Assembly: GCF_003390935.1 (NCBI RefSeq)
Contig: NZ_QNQZ01000001.1
Span: forward strand, 806,001 to 870,000
DNA from: Lewinella sp. IMCC34191
Lineage (GTDB): Bacteria > Bacteroidota > Bacteroidia > Chitinophagales > Saprospiraceae
Direction of reading: 5' to 3'
DNA: 64,000 nt
Position 1 is the first letter of the stretch. Every line of letters begins with the position of its first letter. Positions 9,192 through 17,438 of the stretch are shown here, piece after piece. The notes beneath the pieces were generated by a model that saw nothing but the letters and a program-made list of their open reading frames with translations, searched no databases and had not been told where the DNA came from. Position numbers and translations under genes: made by a program.

Positions 9192-9297
9192 TGCTGGTTG
9201 CTGGTGATACCATCTCGGCATGTATCGCACTAAGGCTGGTGGGGTAGCACGGGAGCACGTTACCTCGGGCTAGAAGTCCTCGACCTTGGCACGAACG

Positions 9298-12135
9298 CTA
9301 CCGCGTCAAATACTGGCTCCGGTTCTTATCCAAATCGCGGAAGAAGGGATCGGTCATGTCCACCACGAAGCGGATGGCTTCGCCGGTCGACTTCATCTCA
9401 GGACCGAGCTGCTTATCCACGTTCGGGAACTTGTTGAAGCTGAAGACCGGCACCTTGATCGCGTAGCCGCTGGGCTGCGGGTTAATGTCGAAGTCCTTCA
9501 GTTTGTGGCTGCCCAGCATCACCTTGGTGGCAATGTTGAGGTAGGGTACTTTATAAGCCTTGGCGATGAAGGGCGTGGTACGCGAAGCGCGCGGGTTGGC
9601 CTCGATGACGTAGACCTTCTCCTCGCCGGTTTCCCGGTCGGTACGTATGGCAAACTGTACGTTGAGCAAGCCTTTGATCTTCAGGGCGAAGGCCAGCTTT
9701 TCGGCGTACTCCCGCATTAGGTTGACGGCCGATACGCTGAGGGAGTAAGTCGGCAGCACCGCGCTGGAGTCACCGGAGTGGATGCCCGCCGGCTCGATGT
9801 GTTCCATGATGCCCATGATGTGGACTTCGTCTCCGTCGCAGATGGCATCGATCTCGGCCTCCTTGGCGCGGTCGAGGAAGTGGTCGACCAGTACCTCGTC
9901 GTCGGGAGCCTTTTTAAAGATGGAGAGTACGTGTCGCTCCAGTTCCGCATCATTGATGACGATCCGCATGTCCTGACCGCCAAGTACGTAACTCGGGCGA
10001 ACGAGCACGGGGTACTTCACGCGGTTAGCTACCTCGAGCGCTTCGTCTGCATCCTTGGCCGTTCCGAAGTCGGGGTAGGGGATGTCCAGGTCCTTAAGTA
10101 GGCTGGAGAAACGGCCGCGGTCTTCGGCGAGATCGAGGGCTTCGTACTTGGAACCGACAATGTTGACGCCCCGGTTGGTGAGTTCCTCCGCCAATTTCAG
10201 CGCCGTCTGGCCACCAAGCTGGACGATGACACCTTCGGGTTTTTCGAGTTCGATGATCTCCCAGAGGTGCTCCCAGAAGACCGGCTCGAAGTACAGTTTG
10301 TCGGCCGTATCGAAATCGGTGGATACCGTCTCCGGGTTGCAATTCACCATAATGGCTTCGTAGCCGGCTTCCTGCACTGCTTTAAGTCCGTGAACGCAAC
10401 AGTAGTCGAACTCAATGCCCTGGCCGATCCGGTTTGGACCCGAACCGAGCACGATGATCTTCTTTTTGTCCGATACTTCGCTCTCGTTCTCCCCGTCGAA
10501 AGTAGAATAGAAGTATGGGGTGTGGGATTCGAATTCCGCGGCGCAGGTATCCACCATTTTGTAGGTGCGGCGGATGCCTAGCTTGTAGCGTTGCTGGGTA
10601 ACGGCTTCCTCGTCTACCCGCAGCAGGTAAGCGATCTGCATATCGGAGTAACCGACTTCCTTCAGCGTGCGGAAGAGATCCTCCGGCAGGTCCTCGGGTA
10701 CGTTATACTTGAGGACCTCGGCGTCGTAGTCCACCAGCCGCTTAATCTGGTTAATGAACCAGGGATCGATCTTGGTCAGCTTCTGAATGGTCTTGCGGGG
10801 TACCCCCAGTCGGAGGGCATCCTTCAGACGGAAGAGCCGGTCTTCGCTGACATTCTCCAGTCGATGCAGGATATCATCGGTTTTGATCCACTCCTTCATG
10901 TCGGAGCCCAGTCCGCCGCGGCCGTTTTCCAGCGACTGGCAGGCCTTCTGCAGCGCTTCCAGGAAGTTGCGGCCGATGCCCATGACCTCGCCGACGGACT
11001 TCATCTGCAGGCCTAGCCTATGGTCGGCCCCGGGGAATTTGTTGAAGTTCCACCGCGGGATCTTGACGATGACGTAGTCCAGCGTCGGCTCGAAGAAGGC
11101 CGAGGTCGTCTTCGTGATCTGGTTCTTTAGCTCGTCCAACCGGTAGCCCAGCGCGAGCTTGGCGGCGATCTTGGCGATCGGGTAACCCGTAGCCTTGGAC
11201 GCCAGCGCCGAGGAGCGGCTTACCCGCGGGTTGATCTCGATGACGATAAGCTCCTCCGTCTCCGGGTTCTGACTGAATTGGATGTTACAGCCGCCGGCGA
11301 AGTTACCCATCGAGCGCATGGCCAGGATGGCCTGATTACGCATGTCCTGGTATGCGGTATCGGATAGCGTCATGGCCGGGGCAACGGTGATGGAGTCGCC
11401 GGTGTGGATACCCATCGGATCGAAGTTCTCGACCGTACAGATGATCACCACATTATCGGCCGAGTCACGGAGCAGCTCGAGCTCGAATTCCTTCCACCCA
11501 AGCACGGCTTTATCGATCAGCACCTCGTGCGTAGGGCTGGCGTCCAGACCGCGCCGAAGCATCTCCGGGTATTCGTCTTCATTGAAGCAGAATCCGCCCC
11601 CGAAACCACCGAGCGTGTAGCTGGGCCGGATCACCAGCGGAAATCCGATTTCCTGTGCCGCTTCCATACCTTCCAGGAAGGAGTTGGCGATCATGGCCGG
11701 GGCACATTTCAGTCCGATCTCTTCCATGTGCTTGCGGAAAAGCTCGCGGTTTTCGGCCAACTCGATCGCTTCCAGGTCGACGCCGATGAGGCGGATGTTG
11801 TATTTGTCCCACAGGCCTACCTCTCCACACTCAATGGCCAGGTTCAGCGCGCTCTGTCCGCCCATGGTGGGCAGTACGGCATCGATCTGGGGCTGTTCCT
11901 TCAGCACTTGCTCGACGTGCTCGATGTCCAGCGGCAGCAGGTATACATTGTCGGCCGTCATCGGGTCGGTCATGATCGTGGCCGGGTTGGGGTTGATGAT
12001 CGTGACCTCGATACCTTCTTCCCGCAGGCTGCGACTGGCCTGGGTTCCGGAATAATCGAATTCACAGGCCTGACCAATAATGATGGGTCCGGACCCGATA
12101 ATGAGTACCGATTTTATACTAGTGTCCTTTGGCAT
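9298..12135 (-). CDS. carB: Carbamoyl-phosphate synthase large subunit, form lacking the C-terminal regulatory domain
   Basis: 945 residues. CarB makes carbamoyl phosphate from bicarbonate, ammonia and two ATP, for pyrimidines and arginine. Both ATP-grasp halves are present: the N-terminal half begins SVLIIGSGPIIIGQACEFDY and the second begins IIVLGSGPNRIGQGIEFDYC, with RPSYTLGGFGGG and RPSYVLGGQDMRIV as the matching ATP-binding loops. The chain stops soon after GPEMKSTGEAIRF. The E. coli enzyme (1073 residues) has about 130 more residues forming the MGS-like allosteric domain, so UMP/ornithine control of the usual kind should be absent. carA is not in the window. Confidence 0.96.
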   Translation of the reverse strand: MPKDTSIKSVLIIGSGPIIIGQACEFDYSGTQASRSLREEGIEVTIINPNPATIMTDPMTADNVYLLPLDIEHVEQVLKEQPQIDAVLPTMGGQSALNLAIECGEVGLWDKYNIRLIGVDLEAIELAENRELFRKHMEEIGLKCAPAMIANSFLEGMEAAQEIGFPLVIRPSYTLGGFGGGFCFNEDEYPEMLRRGLDASPTHEVLIDKAVLGWKEFELELLRDSADNVVIICTVENFDPMGIHTGDSITVAPAMTLSDTAYQDMRNQAILAMRSMGNFAGGCNIQFSQNPETEELIVIEINPRVSRSSALASKATGYPIAKIAAKLALGYRLDELKNQITKTTSAFFEPTLDYVIVKIPRWNFNKFPGADHRLGLQMKSVGEVMGIGRNFLEALQKACQSLENGRGGLGSDMKEWIKTDDILHRLENVSEDRLFRLKDALRLGVPRKTIQKLTKIDPWFINQIKRLVDYDAEVLKYNVPEDLPEDLFRTLKEVGYSDMQIAYLLRVDEEAVTQQRYKLGIRRTYKMVDTCAAEFESHTPYFYSTFDGENESEVSDKKKIIVLGSGPNRIGQGIEFDYCCVHGLKAVQEAGYEAIMVNCNPETVSTDFDTADKLYFEPVFWEHLWEIIELEKPEGVIVQLGGQTALKLAEELTNRGVNIVGSKYEALDLAEDRGRFSSLLKDLDIPYPDFGTAKDADEALEVANRVKYPVLVRPSYVLGGQDMRIVINDAELERHVLSIFKKAPDDEVLVDHFLDRAKEAEIDAICDGDEVHIMGIMEHIEPAGIHSGDSSAVLPTYSLSVSAVNLMREYAEKLAFALKIKGLLNVQFAIRTDRETGEEKVYVIEANPRASRTTPFIAKAYKVPYLNIATKVMLGSHKLKDFDINPQPSGYAIKVPVFSFNKFPNVDKQLGPEMKSTGEAIRFVVDMTDPFFRDLDKNRSQYLTR

Positions 12136-12162
12136 GGGGGAGAGCGTGGTTCAAAATTCGGG

Positions 12163-12170
12163 CAAAGATA
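12163..12170 (-). promoter_or_regulatory. -7 promoter box for carB
   Basis: The minus strand reads TATCTTTG, a perfect TAnnTTTG, ending 27 nt before the carB ATG. This is the Bacteroidota primary sigma factor consensus. I could not place a clear -33 TTG at standard distance. Confidence 0.6.
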
Positions 12171-12186
12171 AGACGACGCAACGCAA

Positions 12187-12206
12187 ATAGGGCGGCGGAG
12201 CGCAGG
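12187..12206 (+). repeat. 20-nt dispersed intergenic repeat, copy 1
   Basis: ATAGGGCGGCGGAGCGCAGG, identical over all 20 bases to 33962-33981 in the same orientation. It lies in the gap between the divergent carB and tRNA-Ser genes, upstream of the carB promoter box. Confidence 0.6.
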
Positions 12207-12334
12207 AAAGAAGCAACCCCCGCGAAACGGGCAGTACCACTGGATTCCGGACTTCCGGATATGGCTGTACCAGGCGAATTTTAGTTTCTGAACGGTACGG
12301 GCTTACCTTCGCGGTTTCCCCCGCTGCGAACGGC

Positions 12335-12365
12335 TTGTAGTTTTGCCGCCCCCTACTTACCTTTG
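12335..12365 (+). promoter_or_regulatory. Promoter of tRNA-Ser (TTG, 20 nt, TACCTTTG)
   Basis: TTG at 12335-12337 and TACCTTTG at 12358-12365 are separated by 20 nt. This matches the Bacteroidota -33/-7 arrangement. The tRNA starts 24 nt downstream of the -7 box. It is the clearest two-part promoter in the window. Confidence 0.65.
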
Positions 12366-12388
12366 CCGCCCGAATAGATCACCTTCCC

Positions 12389-12473
12389 GGAGGAATGGCA
12401 GAGTGGTTTAATGCACCGGTCTTGAAAACCGACGTACCGAAAGGTACCGGGGGTTCGAATCCCTCTTCCTCCG
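12389..12473 (+). tRNA. tRNA-Ser, anticodon TGA
   Basis: The 85-nt gene folds as a class II tRNA. The acceptor GGAGGAA (12389-12395) pairs with TTCCTCC (12466-12472), with G12473 as discriminator. The anticodon loop CTTGAAA carries TGA (12423-12425), which reads UCA and related serine codons. A long variable arm, GTACC-GAAA-GGTAC, as required for serine tRNA, precedes the T-arm GGGGGTTCGAATCCC. The bases after the discriminator are CA rather than an encoded CCA, so CCA must be added after transcription. Confidence 0.95.
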
Positions 12474-12507
12474 CAAAGCTTCGGCTGCCCCGCCGGCGTA
12501 GCCGCCG

Positions 12508-12571
12508 AAAAGTAAAACGGCCGCTGACGTCAAGCATCTTAAGCTTGTAAGCCAGGGGCCGTTTTACTTTT
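12508..12571. terminator. Long perfect inverted repeat after tRNA-Ser, probable bidirectional hairpin
   Basis: Fifteen bases at 12508-12522 (AAAAGTAAAACGGCC) are the exact reverse complement of 12557-12571. The 34-nt interior holds a smaller hairpin, CAAGC (12531-12535) with GCTTG (12543-12547). The lower stem is A/T-rich, so transcription in either direction ends in a T-rich tract. It starts 35 nt after tRNA-Ser and is the likely terminator of that transcript. The stem and loop are longer than needed, so a small mobile palindrome is an alternative. Confidence 0.6.
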
Positions 12572-12698
12572 CACTCGTAGGTTGGTATAGCCGGTGCTTG
12601 CCGGCCGCCTGTAGGAAATAGCGTAGCGAACCGTACAAATGCATATAGCATTTACCGCATACTACGAAGCGCGCATACGCACCCCAGGCCGCAGCACG

Positions 12699-12733
12699 AA
12701 AAAAGGGGAAGAATGGTTGCCATTCTTCCCCTT
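12699..12733 (-). terminator. Rho-independent terminator of the large secreted protein gene
   Basis: A perfect 14-bp stem (12703-12716 with 12720-12733) and a 3-nt loop are followed on the minus strand by a six-T run (12699-12704). It lies 53 nt after the stop of the 1439-residue gene. Confidence 0.88.
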
Positions 12734-12786
12734 CCAGTACCTACACCCGGAGCGATGAACTAGCGCGAGTGGATGCAATCATCGGC

Positions 12787-15700
12787 TTACCGGAACACCA
12801 CCCGCTGGGTAAGCCGCTCGTCTCCACGCTGAAGCAAGAGGAAATAAACACCAGCCGGAAGCCCGGCTGGCCGGTCCATAAAGTATTCGCTAGAACCCGC
12901 GGCAATGCTGACCATCTTCCATTCTCTGCCGAGCGCATCGAGGATTTGCAGTGTACCTGCGGTGCTTTCTGCTGGGAATTTCAGTCGCACCAAGCCGGTT
13001 GCCGGGTTCGGTTGAGCGACCAGTAAAGGGGCGGTCGGTCGTGCTTTATCCGCCCCGACCGGCTGATGCAACAGGTCAGGCATTTCCGTGTTTTCAGGTT
13101 TTGGCTGATCGTAAGCGAAGTATCCGTTGCAGTTCAACCACTCACTGCGCTTGAATCCCGGGTTACAACGGGTACCGGCCTGGAACGTTCCGGTGCTCAG
13201 GGTGGTCCCGGCCTCGGATTCGTAACGCTCGTCATTTACATACATGCCGTCGACCCGCAGATCGCGCGCACCACCGCGATCATTGACGAAGGCCACGCGG
13301 ATATCCGATGCTTCGACGTAGCCTTCCGCCGTGAAGCTGTAGGCTTCAAAGACTCCGGCAGCAGCGTTGCCGCCTACGTTTGCCCAGGTCGCTACGGTTA
13401 CGCCACCGATTTGCAATTCCATGGTTTCCGTATTCTGGCGGCCGGCGGCAGAAATGGTGATTTCCGTAGCCGCCACGTTGGTGAGCAGGGCGGTGCCGAA
13501 GTTCGCCGGGCGGGTGTAATTGAGGTCTGTGTTCGACCACCATCCGAGCTTGCCCTCCCGGTCACCACCGGGGGTATCGTTGTCCGCTACGGCAACGTCG
13601 AGGCCAAGGTACCGGCCCTCCCTCGGGGTCACGCCCAGATCCGTCCAGGCGAATGCTATTTCCGCGCGGTACCCGCCTTCCGTATCGACCTGGGCGCCCA
13701 GGGAGTTCGGGAGGGCGAGGGTGCCGCTTACGCCGATTGGTGCCGGGGTTCCATACCCGTAAATGACCTGCCGATCGTTGGCATTGTATGCTTCGGTCTT
13801 ATCGTTCGTGACGTCGAGGTAGACTTCCACGCCGTCGAAGTTCCAGGGCTGACCCGGGTTGGCGACCGGAACGAGGACGTCATCCACCACCTCAACCAGT
13901 AGATAGAGATAGGTTTCGTCCCACATTGTACGGTAGGACGCGCTCAGGTCTGTCGCACCCGTCACGATCCCCGTCGATACCTTGTCCAGGTCATAAACCT
14001 GCGCCTGCTCCCAAGCCGGGTCCACCGCTCCGTCAACGCTGATCGGGCGACCGGTGCCCGCCACCAGGGCCTTGGGCACTTCGTTGACGAGTAGATAGAT
14101 CGTCTGGCTTTCCGCCGATCCGTAGGCGTTCGTAGCCGTGAAGGCGAACTCGGTTCCCGTATCATCGAGATTTAACTGATCCAGGGTAAGGACGGCCGAG
14201 GTCTCGCCTTCCAGCAATTCGCCTTCCCGGTACCAGGCGTAGGTGATAGGTTGGCGACCTACCACCGTCGGGAATATTTCCGCTCCACTGCCTTCCGCAA
14301 CTTCAATTGTCTCCGGTTGCTCCAGGATAGTCGGGGCGAGATTGGGCGGGTTGTCTCCGTTGATGTCGATCCAGTCCTCCAGCGCGCGATATTTGTAAGC
14401 TATGATATCGGGCTGCCCGATGTACTCTTTCGCGCCCCAGGCCATGCCCCGGCTGAAACCGCCGGCATAGTAAAAGTTCGTGTAGATGTCGACGTAGGGG
14501 GCCAGTTGATCCAGGTATTCCAGGTAGATCTGGTACATGGTCGGGTCCCGGTTGATGGTTTCACCGCGGGAGGTGAAGTGCTGACCGCCCTCGTAAGTGG
14601 CCAGACCGATGTCGTGTCCACTCGCTCCGATAATCGCGTAGTGCGCCTTTACGTTTTCCATCGTGGAGGCCACCATATCCCGCAGGTCATCGATCGGCTC
14701 CTCGGAGGTTAAACCGTTGTTGATCCCGAAGTAGGGAGCGATGGCGTAATAGTCCGGATAAATGCCGGAAACATTGATCTCCGGATCCGCCAGGGCGTCG
14801 AGGTGGACGCGGGTGAGGTCCGGTTGACCGCTCCATCCCGCGAGCACCTTTTGTACCCGTGCGGAATCGCCGGCATACTCCGTTTGGAAGATGCCGTAGA
14901 TCTGTACGGAGCGGTGTACGTAGTAGCGGAAGCGGGCGTATTCGTCATCGCCAAACCACGCGTAACGAGGGAAATCACCAGAATCCAGCCCGAGGGCAAA
15001 ACCACGCTCGTTCGCATATTCCTCGGCGGCGAAGCCGCCCCAGACTTCATTGGAGTATTCAATGTACACCCGAAGTTCCGGATCGAGGTATTGGTGGATC
15101 AGGGCGGCGAGTTGGGTAACATAATCGTCGGTCGCGGCGTGGGGAACGTTCATCCAGAGGTCCGCGCCGGTAAGGTTACACAGTTTGATCATCCATTCGA
15201 TAGCCATGCCTTCGGCAATGATGTCCTTTTCCTTGTCGAAGTTGGGGCGAACGGCCTGACTCGCATCATCGGGTTGCCTGCGATCGGCCCAGTCCGTGAT
15301 CGCGTTATTATTTGTCGTTACCATTCCCATAAACCGGAGCACTTTGTAGCTGCCGAGTTCTGCCAGGTACAGGGAGTCGAAGGGGTTAGCGTTGCCATAG
15401 TCCGCCCATGCGGCGGCAAAGTCTACATTTTCCTTCCAGATACCGGTGGTGTAGGATCCAAGACCGGAACCGATATCCATGGTACCGCTCGCGGCTGCCC
15501 GTTCGTCTGTGGAGATCGCAGTGCTATCGCTTTGGTCGGAGGTATTACCAAGACGGTCCACCGCTTCCACGCGGAGATCGTAAGCACTAAGCGGAGAGAA
15601 TCCGAAAAGCCGGGCACTCGTATCGCTGGTCACTTTCCAGAGATAGTCGTTGACGTAGAGGCGGTAGGAAGCAACCCCGACGCCGGCATCGACGGATGGC

Positions 15701-17106
15701 GACCATTGGACGTCAGCGGTCGTAGCATCGCTGCCGGTAATCGTGATGTTCTGCGGAACCGTAGGAGGCGTGCGGTCAAAGTCTTCCGGAAGGGCCAGAT
15801 CGAAGTCGAAGCGGGCCACGCCGAGGGCGCCTTCCTTTTGGTAATCACTCCGCGTCAGCCCTTCCCGCTCTTCCAGCAGCGTCCAGTTGACGCCGTCATC
15901 TGAGGCTTCGCAGCGGAAACCCGGTATGGTCTGCCAGGTATAGGTGCCGATAGCGATGCCTGTGGGGTAGACGACGACGTCGTTGAACCGGAGGGTGACT
16001 TCCATATCCGGACCCACGTACCAGTGGGTGTCGTCGGCATCGTCGAAGGCTTTCCACGGCCCGTCGAAGTTGTTAATGTTCTCCGTGGTGCTGCTGATTT
16101 CCACCGCTGCGGAACCGTTCGCCGTGGTGAGTGCATCGAAGGGGAGGGCTTTTTCGCCCATCATCCAGTCGATATTCACCAGTTGGCGACGATCGCCGAT
16201 GGCGTTCAGCACCGTGAACCGTAGGTAGGTGTAACCTTCGGCAACTGGTGGATTCTCGGTGGTCACCGTAAGGGTAGCCGGTGGCGAGGCATTGAATTCG
16301 CTGTCGTAGGCCACCACCGTTACCTCGTAATCGGTGCTGGGCTGTAGGTCGATCTGCGTGAAGCTCGGGGTAGGGGTGAAGCCGGCGGCTACGCTATCCA
16401 CGTAAATCTGGTAACCGGCAATGTCGCTGGCGTCATCGACTGCTTGCGACCATTCGACGGTTACGCTGTTTTGGGTGACCGATCCAAGGGAGACGACGGG
16501 TGCGGCGGGCGGTACCGTGTCTATGGCCACCGCTTCGGTTCCGAACAGGAAGATACCATCGGTACCCGACGGTCCGAAGTAGCTGTTATCCATATTCGGC
16601 GGGGACGTATAAAGAATCTCCCAGCCAGCTTCGGGGTCGTTGGTTGCCTCGACGCGGAAGGAGGTTAGGGGACTCCAGCTAGGCCGGCGGATCCGAACGC
16701 CGGTGAGATAAATGGGTCGGGCGATGAATTCCAAGGTGTATTCCACCTGGCCGTCCGAGCCATCCCCGATGTAGAGCAAATTGCTCAGCGATTGATCGAA
16801 GAGGAGGTATCCGTTGTACGGGGCGCTCCCGTAAAACTTTGCTTCGATGGAGCCGGCGTTGCTTTCCATCGGCAGCCGTGGGTAGGTTAAGTCACCGTTG
16901 AGAAAGGTGACCTCGCGAACCTGACTGCCGGAAAACACATCGTCGGCTACGAAGCGAACGAAACGGTAGCCCACTGCGGAGTCCTGAGCGTACGAACTGC
17001 CCGGTAGAAAACTAAGTATCAACAGCAGCAGGAGACTGTTTAGCCAGTGGAGTTTATAAGGTTTATCGAGCGGTGAGAGGAGCGCCTGCGAGATAGCGTA
17101 CAGCAT
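12787..17106 (-). CDS. Large modular T9SS-exported glycoside-hydrolase-like protein with carbohydrate-binding modules
   Basis: 1439 residues. In order: signal peptide (to about 40, ending SYAQ); discoidin-like beta domain (about 44-190); fibronectin III (about 200-286); second discoidin-like domain (about 290-440); fibronectin III (about 450-535); a central TIM-barrel-like region (about 545-950); Ig-like domain (about 955-1040); CBM9-like domain (about 1045-1235); xylan-binding CBM60-like domain (about 1240-1340); and a T9SS type A sorting domain (about 1355-1439, ending GLPAGVYFLLLQRGDERLTQ). Candidate catalytic glutamates are Glu687 in YSNEVWGG (acid/base after Asn, as in clan GH-A) and Glu839 in TYEGGQH (nucleophile). 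The protein should end up on the cell surface or be secreted, acting on plant or algal polysaccharide. I cannot name the GH family. Confidence 0.78.
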   Translation of the reverse strand: MLYAISQALLSPLDKPYKLHWLNSLLLLLILSFLPGSSYAQDSAVGYRFVRFVADDVFSGSQVREVTFLNGDLTYPRLPMESNAGSIEAKFYGSAPYNGYLLFDQSLSNLLYIGDGSDGQVEYTLEFIARPIYLTGVRIRRPSWSPLTSFRVEATNDPEAGWEILYTSPPNMDNSYFGPSGTDGIFLFGTEAVAIDTVPPAAPVVSLGSVTQNSVTVEWSQAVDDASDIAGYQIYVDSVAAGFTPTPSFTQIDLQPSTDYEVTVVAYDSEFNASPPATLTVTTENPPVAEGYTYLRFTVLNAIGDRRQLVNIDWMMGEKALPFDALTTANGSAAVEISSTTENINNFDGPWKAFDDADDTHWYVGPDMEVTLRFNDVVVYPTGIAIGTYTWQTIPGFRCEASDDGVNWTLLEEREGLTRSDYQKEGALGVARFDFDLALPEDFDRTPPTVPQNITITGSDATTADVQWSPSVDAGVGVASYRLYVNDYLWKVTSDTSARLFGFSPLSAYDLRVEAVDRLGNTSDQSDSTAISTDERAAASGTMDIGSGLGSYTTGIWKENVDFAAAWADYGNANPFDSLYLAELGSYKVLRFMGMVTTNNNAITDWADRRQPDDASQAVRPNFDKEKDIIAEGMAIEWMIKLCNLTGADLWMNVPHAATDDYVTQLAALIHQYLDPELRVYIEYSNEVWGGFAAEEYANERGFALGLDSGDFPRYAWFGDDEYARFRYYVHRSVQIYGIFQTEYAGDSARVQKVLAGWSGQPDLTRVHLDALADPEINVSGIYPDYYAIAPYFGINNGLTSEEPIDDLRDMVASTMENVKAHYAIIGASGHDIGLATYEGGQHFTSRGETINRDPTMYQIYLEYLDQLAPYVDIYTNFYYAGGFSRGMAWGAKEYIGQPDIIAYKYRALEDWIDINGDNPPNLAPTILEQPETIEVAEGSGAEIFPTVVGRQPITYAWYREGELLEGETSAVLTLDQLNLDDTGTEFAFTATNAYGSAESQTIYLLVNEVPKALVAGTGRPISVDGAVDPAWEQAQVYDLDKVSTGIVTGATDLSASYRTMWDETYLYLLVEVVDDVLVPVANPGQPWNFDGVEVYLDVTNDKTEAYNANDRQVIYGYGTPAPIGVSGTLALPNSLGAQVDTEGGYRAEIAFAWTDLGVTPREGRYLGLDVAVADNDTPGGDREGKLGWWSNTDLNYTRPANFGTALLTNVAATEITISAAGRQNTETMELQIGGVTVATWANVGGNAAAGVFEAYSFTAEGYVEASDIRVAFVNDRGGARDLRVDGMYVNDERYESEAGTTLSTGTFQAGTRCNPGFKRSEWLNCNGYFAYDQPKPENTEMPDLLHQPVGADKARPTAPLLVAQPNPATGLVRLKFPAESTAGTLQILDALGREWKMVSIAAGSSEYFMDRPAGLPAGVYFLLLQRGDERLTQRVVFR

Positions 17107-17438
17107 AAAGGAGTAGTTGTGATGGGTTTAGGTCGGGCTCTACGAATAGAACCTGCTGCGAATGTGGCATACCTAAGCTTCCTGACTATGACGGGATGTG
17201 CTGAATTCGCAAAGGCGACCCGGTTTACCCATACCTCCTATTGGGACATCATGTAATAGGCCTAGAGGTTTAAGCGGTGCAACCGACAATCGTACGTTGA
17301 CTAGGCCGAATTGCTTCCGTAAGCTTTCATAGCCACGTAAGGCAGTTCGCGGTTTACCCCGATGAGGGCGGACCGGCTGGGTTTGCATAGCGTTATGCCT
17401 TCTTTTTATTTCGGCCGCAACGAGCTGCTGAATGAGGA
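17107..17438. other. Intergenic stretch without recognised gene
   Basis: The 332 bp between two minus-strand genes hold the 5' leader of the large exported protein and the 3' end of the next gene's transcript. A 71-codon frame on the minus strand (17173-17388) has no hydrophobic pattern or motif, and I do not consider it a gene. No TAnnTTTG box was found before the ATG at 17106. Confidence 0.5.

Noticed and set aside
9167-9206. CRISPR-like or microsatellite array
   Set aside because: The repeat is short and irregular, with no spacers and no cas genes.
11404-12171. 255-codon plus-strand frame opposite carB
   Set aside because: It is a shadow of the carB N-terminal half, which has unmistakable CarB motifs.
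14803-15903. 366-codon plus-strand frame inside the large secreted protein gene
   Set aside because: It is antisense to a clear multi-domain protein, has no signal, domain or motif, and arises from the GC-rich codon pattern.
17173-17388. 71-codon minus-strand frame in an intergenic gap
   Set aside because: No hydrophobic or domain pattern, no promoter box, basic random composition.
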